A stretch of DNA of 64,000 bases from Sphingopyxis sp. JAI128 (GTDB lineage: Bacteria; Pseudomonadota; Alphaproteobacteria; Sphingomonadales; Sphingomonadaceae): positions 496,001 through 560,000 of the forward strand of contig NZ_JACHDA010000002.1 of the NCBI RefSeq assembly GCF_014207235.1, written 5' to 3'. Shown here in pieces: positions 8,911-18,616 of the stretch (its first letter is position 1; each line of letters begins with the position of its first letter). The translations under genes were made by a program, and so were the position numbers. The notes beneath the pieces were generated by a model. It was not told where the DNA came from. It ran no database searches and was given only the letters and a program-made list of their open reading frames with translations.

Positions 8911-8972
8911 GCGAAAGCCGGGACCCAGCGCGGCAATGCGCGAGGTTAAGCAATCTGGGACCCGGCTTTCGC
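8911..8972. repeat. Imperfect inverted repeat, REP-like intergenic element
   Basis: Arms 8911-8928 and 8955-8972 match as inverted copies at 17 of 18 positions. A smaller outer pair (TTGCTTA at 8889-8895, TAAGCAA at 8947-8953) is interleaved. The sequence GGGACCCGGCTTTCGCCGGGGCTCACGA is of the kind found scattered in sphingomonad intergenic regions. It lies between the end of the asnB-like gene and the start of the GNAT gene and could also act as a transcription stop. Confidence 0.7.
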
Positions 8973-9019
8973 CGGGGCTCACGAGAGGCAGCTTCCCACC
9001 CCAAAACCGCCTCGAACAT

Positions 9020-10915
9020 TCAAATCCCGAACAGCTTCGCCAGCGATTTTTCCAGCATGAAGAATTGCCAGATCAATCGGCCATGGTCGCGCCGCCCCGA
9101 CTGGTGCGCCGCGACGATGCGTTCGATTTCGGCCATGTCGAACCAGCCCGAACGCGCGAGCGTCGACGAGGTGGCGAGCGCCTTCGCCGGCTGGGCAAGC
9201 GGGCCGCGGAACCAGTGCGAAACCGGCGTCACGAACCCCATCTTGGGGCGGTAGAGGATATCGTGCGGCAGATAGCGTTCCATCGCCTGCTTCATGATCG
9301 CCTTGCCCGTGCCGCCCTTCACGCGCATCGACGCGGGCAGGCTGGCGGCAAATTCGATCAGCCGATAGTCGAGCAAAGGCTCGCGTGCCTCAAGGCTGAC
9401 CGCCATGCTCATCCGGTCGGTCTTGGTCAATATATCGCCGGGCAGCCAGATCATCAGGTCGGCATATTGCGCGCGGTCGAGCGCCTCTCGCGCGGGCGCC
9501 TCCGCCATCGCTTTCCAGTAGCGCGCCTCGGCGACATGATCGCCGAGCGCGCGAACCGCTGCGTCGTTGAACAGGCGCGACCGCTGCGCCGGTCCTGTCA
9601 CGCCGACGGCTTCGGCATAGCCCTCCGCCCCGCTTTTCGACAGGCTGGCGAGCGTCGCGCGCGCGCGCAGCGGGCGCGGCGCCCAGTCCATCTGCGGCCA
9701 CACCTTCGCCAGCGGCCCCAGCACCCCGCGTCGCATGAAGCCCGGGATCAGCCCGCGCAGCCTTTCTTCCTGATGCTGGAATACCAGCCGGCGGTATCCG
9801 GCAAAGGCCTCGTCGGCGCCGTCGCCCGAGAGCGCGACCGTCACCTCTTCGCGCGCGAGCTCGCACACGCGGAACGTCGGCAGCGCGCTGGCATCGGCGA
9901 AGGGTTCGTCGAACTGGTCGGCGATCGTGTCGACCAGCGCGAAGTCGCCGGACGAGACGGTGCGCGTGCGGTGGTCGGTCGCAAAGCGTTCGGCGATTTG
10001 CTGCGCATAGGCCGTCTCGTTGAGCGCCGCCTGATCGAAGCCGATGGTGCAGGTCTTGACCGCCTTCGCGCTCGCCTCGGCCATCAGCGCGACGACCGCG
10101 CTACTGTCCACCCCGCCCGACAGGAACGCGCCGAGCGGCACGTCGGCGACCATGCGATCGGTCACGGCAGCGCGCATCAGATGGACCAGATGTTCGGCCG
10201 CTTCGCCTTCGCTCGCCTTGATCCGCCGCGAAAAATCGGGCGCCCACCAGCGCGTGGGCGGCGGCACCGGCTTGCCGCGTTCGAACAGAAGGAAATGCCC
10301 CGCGGGCAGTTTCTGAACCCCCGCGACGATACAATTATCGTCGGGGACATAACCGAAGGCCAGGAAATCCTCGATCGCGGTCAGGTTCGCTTCCTGCCGC
10401 AGCAACGGATTGCGCAGCAGCCCCTTCAGCTCCGACGCAAAGGCCACCGACCCGTCCGACAGCAGCGCATAATGCAGCGGCTTCACCCCCAGCCGATCGC
10501 GCGCCAGGAACAGGCAACCGCGCTGATGATCGTGGATCGCAAAAGCGAACATGCCGTTCAGCCGCGACAGACAGTCCGGCCCCCACTGCCGCCACGCGGC
10601 GATGATAACCTCGGTATCGCCGCTGGTGCGGAACCGATGCCCGCGATCCTCCAGCTCGGTCCGCAGCTCGCGGAAATTATAGATTTCGCCATTATAGGTG
10701 AGCGTCACCGCTTCATCATCGCTCGCCATCGGCTGCGGGCTACCGTCGATGTCGATGATCGAGAGGCGGAGGTGACCCAGCCCGACCCCCGGCGCGGTCC
10801 ATTCGCCCGACCCATCGGGGCCGCGGTGCTGCATCGGCTGCAGCATCGCGCGCACCCGCGCCGGATCGACGGGCTTGGCCGTTTCTAAGTGATAAATGCC
10901 CGCGATGCCGCACAT
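9020..10915 (-). CDS. XrtA/PEP-CTERM system amidotransferase (AsnB-like)
   Basis: 631-residue glutamine-dependent amidotransferase resembling asparagine synthetase B. Cys2 (MCGIAG) is the Ntn nucleophile of the glutaminase domain, followed by QHRGPDG and YNGEIYN. The synthetase domain has the ATP-pyrophosphatase loop SGGVDSS near residue 265. The family type found in exosortase A loci (TIGR03108) is thought to amidate a sugar or other precursor rather than make asparagine. It is the last gene of the leftward XrtA operon, 11 nt after the xrtA stop. Confidence 0.92.
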   Translation of the reverse strand: MCGIAGIYHLETAKPVDPARVRAMLQPMQHRGPDGSGEWTAPGVGLGHLRLSIIDIDGSPQPMASDDEAVTLTYNGEIYNFRELRTELEDRGHRFRTSGDTEVIIAAWRQWGPDCLSRLNGMFAFAIHDHQRGCLFLARDRLGVKPLHYALLSDGSVAFASELKGLLRNPLLRQEANLTAIEDFLAFGYVPDDNCIVAGVQKLPAGHFLLFERGKPVPPPTRWWAPDFSRRIKASEGEAAEHLVHLMRAAVTDRMVADVPLGAFLSGGVDSSAVVALMAEASAKAVKTCTIGFDQAALNETAYAQQIAERFATDHRTRTVSSGDFALVDTIADQFDEPFADASALPTFRVCELAREEVTVALSGDGADEAFAGYRRLVFQHQEERLRGLIPGFMRRGVLGPLAKVWPQMDWAPRPLRARATLASLSKSGAEGYAEAVGVTGPAQRSRLFNDAAVRALGDHVAEARYWKAMAEAPAREALDRAQYADLMIWLPGDILTKTDRMSMAVSLEAREPLLDYRLIEFAASLPASMRVKGGTGKAIMKQAMERYLPHDILYRPKMGFVTPVSHWFRGPLAQPAKALATSSTLARSGWFDMAEIERIVAAHQSGRRDHGRLIWQFFMLEKSLAKLFGI

Positions 10916-10926
10916 AAGTCGCAGGC

Positions 10927-12405
10927 CTAGCGGGTTTTCAGCGCGCGGTCAGCCATGGTCTGCGCTCCGCCCGACGCGGAAACGAAATCCTCTATCGCAT
11001 TGCGCCCGCCCTGCCGCTCCTCGCTCGACACGATCAGCGACACCGCACGCGGATCGCCGCCCAGCAGCCGCGCCTTCAGTCCCGACAGTTTCGCGCGGCG
11101 CGGATCGCCGCTCACCGTGCCATCGACCATATACCATGTCGCCGCATCGCGCAGCACCGGGCCGGGATGCAGCAGCCGTTCGGTCTTTGCGCCCTCAATC
11201 ACGGGCAGCGACGCGCTCCACGCCCATTGGCTGTCGGGATCGACCGCCCCCTGCCCGAACGCGACGACCTCTCGCCCCTCGGCCTGACGTTCATAGCCAC
11301 CGATTGCCACAGTCACCCGGCGCCCGTCGGCATCTACAAAATGCCGCAGCAGGCGCTGGTCGGCGCCGTCGAAGCGCGGCGTCCACGCCATGCCCTCGGC
11401 GCGCGCTTCGCTCCATCCCCGCGGAGCCTCGACTGTCATCGTCGCGGGCAGCGGCGCACTGCGCCCGCCCACCAGCCACGCCCAGCCAGCAAAGACCAAC
11501 GGGATCGCCAACGCCGCGGGCAGCAGGGCCTTGGCCGATCCGGCGAAGCGAGACGGGCCATCCAGCCGGCTCACATCGACCGCGACATCGTTCGCGGGCC
11601 GGTCGAACCAGCGCCATGCCACCAGCATCACGATCGCAATCACCAGCCCGAAAAAGATCCAGCCATAGAAAATATGGTCGATCCCGCCCGCCGCCTCGAT
11701 CCCCCAGATTTCGGCGGCGACCATCGTGCCATAAGCGCGCAGCGCGTTGGCGAGGATCGTCGTCGCCAGTGCCGCGGCGACGAATACGATCCGCCGCGTC
11801 CAGCTTTTGAAACACAGATGCGCCGCGAACACCGCATAGGCGAGCATCGCGATCAGGAAATTGACCCCCGAACATTCCTCGGCCACCTCGAAGAAGCCAG
11901 CGGGCGTGGTGATGAACACCCCTTCCATCTCGGCGGCAATGCCTGACAAATGGAGCAGGATGACGCTGATATGCGCGGTAAAGGTCTGGAGCAGCGGCAC
12001 CAGTTCCTCGCCGAACGGGACGAGCAACAGCGCATAACCGAGCGGAAAGAGCAGCCCGCGCACCAGCTTTTCGCCGAGCACCGCGCCGACCGCACCCTGC
12101 AACATCAGCACGAGACCGAGTTGCCGGAACAACCCGACCCCCGCCGCTTCGCCGACCAGCCACACCAGCCCTGCCCCCGCCATCCAGGCGAGCGCGGGCC
12201 ACCAAAAGGCCGGGGTCAGCGGGCGCAACAGGTCGACCCGCTGCGACACCAGCCAGCCGATCATCGGAACCATCAGCAGGCAATGGGTGAAGGTTGAGCT
12301 GTGCCACCAGATGCCGACCATGTCGCTGGCATCGCGCCAGAAGGTCGCGAGAATCGCCGCCGAGAGGATCGCAAGCGCGGCGAGATGGCGGCGCCAGACC
12401 GTCAT
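10927..12405 (-). CDS. xrtA: Exosortase A with C-terminal EpsI-like domain
   Basis: Integral membrane transpeptidase that cleaves PEP-CTERM tails and couples them to a surface anchor. About eight hydrophobic segments cover residues 1-270. The catalytic triad of the family is visible: Cys178 (EECSG), Arg223 (NALRAYG) and His244 (IDHIFYGW). Residues from about 290 to the end form a soluble EpsI-like (DUF3485) domain, so this is the long fused form (492 residues). The ATG at 12405 overlaps the stop of the glycosyltransferase (ATGA); the longer open frame upstream is antisense-like and has no ribosome site. Confidence 0.95.
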   Translation of the reverse strand: MTVWRRHLAALAILSAAILATFWRDASDMVGIWWHSSTFTHCLLMVPMIGWLVSQRVDLLRPLTPAFWWPALAWMAGAGLVWLVGEAAGVGLFRQLGLVLMLQGAVGAVLGEKLVRGLLFPLGYALLLVPFGEELVPLLQTFTAHISVILLHLSGIAAEMEGVFITTPAGFFEVAEECSGVNFLIAMLAYAVFAAHLCFKSWTRRIVFVAAALATTILANALRAYGTMVAAEIWGIEAAGGIDHIFYGWIFFGLVIAIVMLVAWRWFDRPANDVAVDVSRLDGPSRFAGSAKALLPAALAIPLVFAGWAWLVGGRSAPLPATMTVEAPRGWSEARAEGMAWTPRFDGADQRLLRHFVDADGRRVTVAIGGYERQAEGREVVAFGQGAVDPDSQWAWSASLPVIEGAKTERLLHPGPVLRDAATWYMVDGTVSGDPRRAKLSGLKARLLGGDPRAVSLIVSSEERQGGRNAIEDFVSASGGAQTMADRALKTR

Positions 12406-13607
12406 ACCGGCAGTCCCAGCAGTTCGCCAAGCGGCGCGAGGCGGGCGTCCCAGCCGTAGCGCGCGATCATGCGCGCGCGCGCAGCCTGTCCCATCGCCGA
12501 TCCTTTCGTGCGATCGTCGAACAACGTGCCGACCGCTTCGACCATCGCATCGGCACCGTTGGCGACGAGCAGATGTTCGCCCGCCACCGCGTCGATCCCC
12601 GTCGCCGCGGCGCCGCTTGCAACCACCGGGCGCGCCATCGCCATCGCTTCGAGCAGCTTGTTCTGGATGCCGCGCGCGAGCAGCAGCGGTGCAACCACCG
12701 CATCGGCGGCGGCCAGCCACGGCCGCACATCGGGCACTCCGCCCGTTACGATCACGCCGGGCTGCTTTGTGATCGCGCGCACCTCGTCAGTCGGCGCGCG
12801 GCCGACGATGGCGAAGCGCGCCTTGTCGTGGCGCGCGCGGATCGCAGGCAAGATATCCGACGCGAACCAGCGCACCGCATCGATATTGGGGCGATAATCC
12901 ATTTGGCCGGTAAAGACCGCGAGCGGCCCCTCGCCCGCCCCGACCGGTTCGAACACGGCGGACGGATCGAATCGGTCGGTGTCGATCCCGTTTTCGACCG
13001 CACGAACCTTGTTGGCACCCATCCCACTCAGACTGCGGAAAAGTGCTGCCTCAGCCTCACTGACGAACAGGCTGGCATCGACCCGGCGCGCCACCTCGAT
13101 TTCATGTGCCCCCAGCACGCGCGCTTCGCGTTTGTGAATCCAGTTCAGCGGCTGGCGCTCGTCCTGTTCGGCATAAGTGGCGAATTTGACGGAATCGACG
13201 TCGACGAAATCCATCAGCACCGGACCGTCGAAACCCGCGGGCACATATTGCGCCATCTGGCCCGAGAAGGCGACGATATGGGTAACCGTCCCGCCGCCGA
13301 TGAGCCCACCGACATGGCGCGCCAACGCAGAATTGCGGAACAGCCGGTTCGATACCGGCTCGCCGCGAAGCACTGCCTGAGCCAGCGCGACGGGGCGCGA
13401 TGCGTGGCGGACCTCGATCGCCAAGCTTTTGCAAAGCGGTGCCATCTTTTCACGCGCCAAGGTCGCGTCGGCTTCACCGTCGGCGAGCGCCGCAACATGC
13501 ACCGGCGCAAGCTTCGCCAGCGCTTCGAACATATGCCAGCTGCGGATCCGGTCGCCGCGGTCGGGGGGCCATGGCGCGCGATGAACGAGGAACAGGATTT
13601 CGGGCAT
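12402..13607 (-). CDS. XrtA-associated glycosyltransferase (TIGR03087 type)
   Basis: 401-residue GT4-like glycosyltransferase of the family tied to PEP-CTERM loci. It begins MPEILFLVHRAPWPPDRGD, with the donor-binding C-terminal half containing ENGIDTDRFDP and VAPLLLARGIQNKLLEAMA. It probably adds a sugar to the lipid-linked exopolysaccharide precursor on the cytoplasmic face. The ATG at 13607 overlaps the stop of the FemAB gene by one base (TAATG). The much longer open frame upstream belongs to the opposite part of the FemAB coding region and is not used. Confidence 0.93.
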   Translation of the reverse strand: MPEILFLVHRAPWPPDRGDRIRSWHMFEALAKLAPVHVAALADGEADATLAREKMAPLCKSLAIEVRHASRPVALAQAVLRGEPVSNRLFRNSALARHVGGLIGGGTVTHIVAFSGQMAQYVPAGFDGPVLMDFVDVDSVKFATYAEQDERQPLNWIHKREARVLGAHEIEVARRVDASLFVSEAEAALFRSLSGMGANKVRAVENGIDTDRFDPSAVFEPVGAGEGPLAVFTGQMDYRPNIDAVRWFASDILPAIRARHDKARFAIVGRAPTDEVRAITKQPGVIVTGGVPDVRPWLAAADAVVAPLLLARGIQNKLLEAMAMARPVVASGAAATGIDAVAGEHLLVANGADAMVEAVGTLFDDRTKGSAMGQAARARMIARYGWDARLAPLGELLGLPV

Positions 13608-14674
13608 TAACCGAGCCCGCGCGCGATCAGAGGCCCGATCCGGTTCGCCGCCCATAGCGGCAATTTCTTCCAAAGGTCGACTTGCATCCGATATTTTGCG
13701 CTGTTGGGATTGGTATCGCGCGGCGTCTCGCCGGGCGCGAGCCAGCGGGCATAGACGAGTGGCCGCGGCTCGAAACCCCAGTTCTTCTTGTAGGCGAAGG
13801 GTCCGGTGCCGACCTTCGACCGGCCGAAGTCGAAGCGCGTGCAACCGCGTTCGCGCGCATGGCGCATCAGCGCGAAATACATGAGTTCATTGGCGCGCAG
13901 CCGTCGCGCATCGGCGAGGCCGCCCCCCCAATAGGGCATCACGGTGCCGCGCCAGTATAGGCTTAGTACGCTTGCGACCGGCCGACCAACCTCGCGGACG
14001 GTGAGGATGTCGGCGGCGTCGCCAAAGGTATCGAGCACCGCATCGAACAAGGTTTTCGGGAAGACTGGCGTTCCGAGATTGCGGACACTGGTTGCATAAA
14101 CGCGATAATGGTCGCGGCGTTCGGAGGCGTCACGGCCCGTTGTCACGGTCAGCCCGCTTTCCAGAACCTTGCGCACCTCGGCGCGCTGCTTGCGCGGGAT
14201 GGCGAGAAGTTCGGCATCATCGTCGTCGGCAAGGTCGCGCGCGAAACCAGCGTAGACACCCTCCTCGCGAACCCAATCCTCGGCCTCGGGCTGTGGCCCC
14301 CCACGCAATTCGACCGAGGGCACGTCGAGCGACGCCGCCATCGCCGCCGCCCCCTGCGCCAGCGTCGCCGCGACCGACGGATCGTCGGCGAGAATCCCGC
14401 CATCGACGGCAAAGCCGCTGCCGACCAGGGCCTGCCCGAACAGCGGCGAACGGATATGGTGGAGCGGCAAGATGCCGGCGAGTTCCCCGCTCGCGTTGCG
14501 CGCCGTGACGAGGTGGCAGCGATGCCCCGTTGCTTTGCTGACCGCCCCGCACCACGCCCGGCTATGGAAGGGCGTTGCGCCGGCATGCCGGGCGACATAG
14601 GCATCCCATTCGGCCGCATCGGACAGCGGCACACCCGAAAAGCCGTCATTCATCGGGAGCGCCGGCGCGTTCAC
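13607..14674 (-). CDS. FemAB family XrtA/PEP-CTERM-associated protein
   Basis: About 355-residue protein of the FemAB/GNAT-like fold (TIGR03019 type) that accompanies exosortase A. It keeps the family's internal motif RKQRAEVRK and the C-terminal block FDFGRSK...AYKKNWGF. FemAB proteins transfer amino acids or acyl groups from an activated donor to peptidoglycan or polysaccharide acceptors. The start is ambiguous: a GTG at 14674 overlaps the deacetylase stop (GTGA) and begins with the common VNAP-; an ATG at 14653 lacks a ribosome site. The GTG is preferred because neighbours show the same coupling. Confidence 0.88.
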   Translation of the reverse strand: MNAPALPMNDGFSGVPLSDAAEWDAYVARHAGATPFHSRAWCGAVSKATGHRCHLVTARNASGELAGILPLHHIRSPLFGQALVGSGFAVDGGILADDPSVAATLAQGAAAMAASLDVPSVELRGGPQPEAEDWVREEGVYAGFARDLADDDDAELLAIPRKQRAEVRKVLESGLTVTTGRDASERRDHYRVYATSVRNLGTPVFPKTLFDAVLDTFGDAADILTVREVGRPVASVLSLYWRGTVMPYWGGGLADARRLRANELMYFALMRHARERGCTRFDFGRSKVGTGPFAYKKNWGFEPRPLVYARWLAPGETPRDTNPNSAKYRMQVDLWKKLPLWAANRIGPLIARGLG

Positions 14675-15531
14675 GCCGCCGCGCGCCACGGCTGCGCGCG
14701 TCGCTGCTGCGCAGGAAGCAGCGCATCGGCGCGCGTCCATTCAAAGTCGGCGAGCAGTTTCTTCAGCTTGCCGGCCATGGCGGACAGGCCGCTGTAATGC
14801 CGGATCTTCGACTTGATCGGCGCATCGGTGACGCGCGGTTGGCCGGGGTCGATTTCCCACGGATGGAAATAAAGAATCGCAGGATGTCCTTCGGCATTCA
14901 TGCGCGCGATCGCCCAACGCGTGAAACCATAGGGCAGCAGGCGCATAAATCCCCCCCCGCCCGCCGCCAGCGTATGCCCCGCGACGCGCGCGGTCGTCAC
15001 GGGCCATTCGACAAGCTCGCTGTCGGGCAGCGGTCGCCAGGCATGGCGCGGGCTCTGCGGCCAGCCATAATGATCGTGCACGACCGGCGCGACGCTTGAC
15101 GAATATGCATAGCCCTGTTCGGCAAGTATCTGATGCGCCCAGGGCGTGCGCGTATCGACCGAAAAGCTCGGCGCGCGATAGCCGCGTATCGCGGTACCGC
15201 CGAGATTCTCAAGGATAGCTTGTGTCTTCCTGAGGTCCGCCGCAAACTCGGCCGCGGTCATGTTGAAGACGCGCTTGTGATCATAGCCGTGGCTCGCAAG
15301 CTCGTGCCCTGCCGCAACGATGCGCTTGATCAGCGCGGGATAGCGTTCGGCGACCCAACCCAAGGTGAAGAAGGTGCCAGTCGCTCCCGCATCGGCGAAA
15401 ATTTGCAGCACCGCGTCGCAATTTACCTCGACGCGGCATTCGAGCCCGCTCCAGTCGCCGCGGTCGATCGTGCGCTCAAAGGCGCCGACCTGGAACCAGT
15501 CCTCGACATCGACCGACAGGCCGTTCTGCAT
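14671..15531 (-). CDS. XrtA-associated polysaccharide deacetylase
   Basis: 286-residue NodB-type carbohydrate esterase of the family found in exosortase A loci (TIGR03006). It begins MQNGLSVDVEDWFQV with the metal-binding Asp pair (VDVED). SHGYDH near residue 80 provides the two His, and YRAPSFS is the conserved catalytic segment. It likely removes N-acetyl groups from an intermediate of the exopolysaccharide. No signal peptide is visible, consistent with the family. It is followed by a 45-nt gap to the ATPase gene, while its 3' end overlaps the FemAB gene. Confidence 0.93.
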   Translation of the reverse strand: MQNGLSVDVEDWFQVGAFERTIDRGDWSGLECRVEVNCDAVLQIFADAGATGTFFTLGWVAERYPALIKRIVAAGHELASHGYDHKRVFNMTAAEFAADLRKTQAILENLGGTAIRGYRAPSFSVDTRTPWAHQILAEQGYAYSSSVAPVVHDHYGWPQSPRHAWRPLPDSELVEWPVTTARVAGHTLAAGGGGFMRLLPYGFTRWAIARMNAEGHPAILYFHPWEIDPGQPRVTDAPIKSKIRHYSGLSAMAGKLKKLLADFEWTRADALLPAQQRRAQPWRAAA

Positions 15532-15576
15532 TTTTCATCACCTTCATCAGCAGGATAGCCGATCTTGGCCGCGCTG

Positions 15577-16866
15577 TCAGGCTGCCCAGGTCCGCGAATT
15601 TGCCGGATTGGGTGCATTTTCGGGATCGCGCTCGACCCATTCGATCAGCAGGTCGAGCACGCGGCGCAGCGCCGCATCCTGTTCGACAAGACGTTCTTCG
15701 AGCGACGCGATCTGCGCTTGGAGCGCTGCAAGTTGTTCGGGATCGACCGCCGGCGCGGCCGGCACTGGCGCAGACGCCTCAACCGCCGTTTCCGACGCGA
15801 GATCGAAAATATCCCCGTCCGCTTGGGCGGTCTCGGGCGGAGTCATCGTGCTCACCGGTGCGGAGGACGCGGGCGCTGCAAAAGGCGCGGGCGCATCTGC
15901 GGCCCGCTGCGCTGCACGCTGCGGCCACTCAAGCGACGCTTCGTTCGCGGGCGTTGGCGTCGCAAAGGGCGCGGGTGTCGGCGCCACCGCCGCCGCAGCA
16001 GCAGCCACGACCTCGTCGACCGGCAAGGGCGCGAGCGTCGCGGTGTCGATACCACGATCGGCTTCGATTTCGGCGACCACCGAGCGAACATTCTGCGCGG
16101 TGATCCGCGTCATCTGCTCGACCGCGCCGTACAGCAGCAGGCGGCTGACCAGCACGTTGAGTTTGCGCGGCACGCCTTCGCTATAGTCGAAGATTTCCTC
16201 GAACGCGTCGGGGCTGAAGCTGGGATTACCCGTCCAGCCCACCTTGCGGAGGCGGTGCAGGATATAGGGTTCGACCTCTTCGGGTTCCATCGGGTCGAGA
16301 TGGTGCGTCGCGATAACGCGCTGGCGCAGCTGTTCGAGCGTGGGCGAATGGAAAAGCGTCTGACGGAACTCGGGCTGGCCGAGCAGGAAAATTTGCAGCA
16401 GCGAATGACCACCGAGCTGGAAATTCGACAGCATACGCAACTCTTCGAGCGCCGAGATAGCGAGATTCTGCCCCTCGTCGACGATCAGCAGCGTCCGCTT
16501 GCCGGCGCGCGCCTGTTCACGCAGATATTGTTCCATCGACCGCAGTAGTTCGGCCTTGCTCTGCCCTTCCCACTCGATGCCGAATTGCTCGGCGACAAGG
16601 CGGAGCAGGTCGTCGCCCTCGACCTGCGTCGAAACCAGCTTGACCGCGGTCAGCCGATTGGGGTCGATGGTGTTCATCAGATGGCCGACAAGCGTTGTCT
16701 TGCCTGCCCCGACATCCCCGGTGATGACGATGAAACCCTCACCCTGCGCAAGGCCGTAACCGAGATAGGACATCGCCTTCCGGTGTGTGCCGCTTTCGAA
16801 ATAGAAATGCGGGTCTGGCGTCAGCTGGAAGGGTCGTCCGGTGAAACCATAGAACTGATCGTACAT
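15577..16866 (-). CDS. XrtA-associated ATPase (ExeA/GspA-like)
   Basis: 429-residue AAA ATPase of the TIGR03015 type. It begins MYDQFYGFTGRPF; Walker A is GDVGAGKTT at residues 50-58 and Walker B is LLIVDEGQN near 130. A C-terminal Ala/Pro-rich stretch (about 285-380) leads into a coiled coil (LQAQIASLEERL) and a TW-rich tail. The related ExeA helps secretion across the wall, so a role in energising assembly of the export apparatus is inferred. The start at 16866 is preferred over an upstream open frame without ribosome site; GGGA lies 10 nt upstream. Confidence 0.92.
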   Translation of the reverse strand: MYDQFYGFTGRPFQLTPDPHFYFESGTHRKAMSYLGYGLAQGEGFIVITGDVGAGKTTLVGHLMNTIDPNRLTAVKLVSTQVEGDDLLRLVAEQFGIEWEGQSKAELLRSMEQYLREQARAGKRTLLIVDEGQNLAISALEELRMLSNFQLGGHSLLQIFLLGQPEFRQTLFHSPTLEQLRQRVIATHHLDPMEPEEVEPYILHRLRKVGWTGNPSFSPDAFEEIFDYSEGVPRKLNVLVSRLLLYGAVEQMTRITAQNVRSVVAEIEADRGIDTATLAPLPVDEVVAAAAAAVAPTPAPFATPTPANEASLEWPQRAAQRAADAPAPFAAPASSAPVSTMTPPETAQADGDIFDLASETAVEASAPVPAAPAVDPEQLAALQAQIASLEERLVEQDAALRRVLDLLIEWVERDPENAPNPANSRTWAA

Positions 16867-16900
16867 CGCAATATTCCCGTTGCCCAAAGGGTCAAACCCA

Positions 16901-18616
16901 TCAGAAGTTGTAACGCAGTCCCACCAAAGCTGAACCGATAAGCTGGCTGTCGAAGCCATCCTGATCGAAGGCGTTGAGGCTGGCCGCGGCCGTCCCCGTC
17001 AGGCCGCGCCAGAAACGCCGCGAATATGCGGCCGAAAGTCCGGCCGATTGGACATCGCTCGCGTTCGGGGCGCCATTGTCGAAATAATTGACGTAACCTG
17101 ACAGGCTGAGATCCGAATCGACATCGAGCTGGCGGCCGGCCGACAAGAAGAGATAATAGCTCTCGTCCTTGACGCCGTTGAGATTGGCGATGGGCGAAAG
17201 TTGCGGCACAAGCAGCTTGCGCTGGTCGTAGCCCACCCCGACGCCATAGGCCCAGCCGCCGAAGCGCGACGACAGCGTCGCCTGCACGCCGCGGCTGCGA
17301 TATTGTGCCGAATTGGCGTTGCCGAGCTGGTTGTTGAGGCAGCCGCCGCCTTCCTGCCCAAAGACGCACGGATTGATCGTACCGCCGATCGGGTTGCGGG
17401 TGGGGTCGAATTGCGTTGGCAGCGCGGCGAGCCCGCCCGACAGGCCGCGACCCAGGCTCGACAGTCCGTCATACACGCCGATCTGGATTGAGGTCGCATG
17501 ATCTGCGCGATAGGAAAAGCTGCCCGTGTAGATGGTATCGCCATAGCGGCGACCGACACGCGCGGTCAGCGAGGTGCGACGGCTCGGCTGCCACATCACG
17601 CCGGCGTCCCATATCAGCCCGTCGGTATCGAATGACAGTCGGCGCGGCTGGGACTTGTCGGTGACGAAACGGCCGTTCGCATCGCGAACGGGCACGCCAT
17701 CGGCGTCGAGAACGGGATCGCGCTGGCCGATTTCAATATCCTCATAACCCACGCCGCCGAGCAGCGCGACCGTCGGACCGATCGGCATCGTGACATCGGC
17801 GCGCGCATATTTGCCCTCGAACCGCTGGTCCAGCTGGCTCGCATCCTCGCGCTCGTACCCACCCGACAGCTGCCAGCCGAACGGCAGGTCGCCCGGCCGC
17901 GCGCCAAAGCTGGCCCATGCGACGTGGTTGGTCGAGCTGTCGAAAATATCCTGCGGCTGGCTGCCGGGACCGAGGATCGCGGGTTCATCGACGTCGACCT
18001 TGGTATAGCCGAAACGATAGCCTGCCCCGACATCGAGGCCGCCGATGCGCCGGGCGAAGGTCGGCCCCGCATAGAAGGAATAGAGGTTCGCGACGTTACT
18101 GGCGTCGCCGACGAACAAACCACTGTCGGCCCCTTGCCCGTCAGCGCGTGTGCGGGTGGCGAGCGCGCCGCCTTCGAGGTTCAGCCCGCGCATGAGTTCG
18201 TAGCGCCCACGCGCGAGGCCGCTAATGACGTCGGTGTCGCCCTCACGGCCCCAGCCGAACTGATGTTCGTATCGCAGCGTCGCGGCCAGTTCGGCACGGC
18301 GCGTAACGATCGCCGCATCCACACCCGCCGCGACCGTCGTATAGGTCAACACGTCGCCGCCATTCTTGAGATCGGCTGTCAGGACCTGCCCGACTTCGAG
18401 ATAGGGGCTGACATCGACCCGACGCGCGGTACGCCGCGCTTCCCGGCGACGCTCCGCGCGGCCGGGCTCGGATGCCGCAGGCGTACCCGCCGATGGCGCA
18501 TCGCCTGCGCCCGGCCCGGGGTCGCCCGAAAATTGCGCGTGCGCGCCCGTCGCCGTCCCGGCGAGCAGCAGGGCCGCCAGCGTCCCCACATGACGCATGG
18601 TGGTTGTGGTGCGCAT
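16901..18616 (-). CDS. XrtA-associated outer membrane protein (TIGR03016 type)
   Basis: 571-residue outer membrane beta-barrel with a signal peptide at residues 1-27 (MRTTTTMRHVG...GAHAQ). The mature part is made of alternating strands with aromatic ends, and it ends LVGLRYNF. It belongs to the exosortase A locus family TIGR03016 and is presumably the outer membrane partner for polysaccharide export. The ATG at 18616 overlaps the stop of the kinase gene (TGATG) and is preceded by AAGGAGG, which fixes the start. The longer frame upstream lies in the kinase gene and is rejected. Confidence 0.93.
   Translation of the reverse strand: MRTTTTMRHVGTLAALLLAGTATGAHAQFSGDPGPGAGDAPSAGTPAASEPGRAERRREARRTARRVDVSPYLEVGQVLTADLKNGGDVLTYTTVAAGVDAAIVTRRAELAATLRYEHQFGWGREGDTDVISGLARGRYELMRGLNLEGGALATRTRADGQGADSGLFVGDASNVANLYSFYAGPTFARRIGGLDVGAGYRFGYTKVDVDEPAILGPGSQPQDIFDSSTNHVAWASFGARPGDLPFGWQLSGGYEREDASQLDQRFEGKYARADVTMPIGPTVALLGGVGYEDIEIGQRDPVLDADGVPVRDANGRFVTDKSQPRRLSFDTDGLIWDAGVMWQPSRRTSLTARVGRRYGDTIYTGSFSYRADHATSIQIGVYDGLSSLGRGLSGGLAALPTQFDPTRNPIGGTINPCVFGQEGGGCLNNQLGNANSAQYRSRGVQATLSSRFGGWAYGVGVGYDQRKLLVPQLSPIANLNGVKDESYYLFLSAGRQLDVDSDLSLSGYVNYFDNGAPNASDVQSAGLSAAYSRRFWRGLTGTAAASLNAFDQDGFDSQLIGSALVGLRYNF

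Noticed and set aside
8936..10888. 650-residue rightward ORF antisense to the AsnB-like gene
   Set aside because: Antisense shadow; no ribosome site, no domain.
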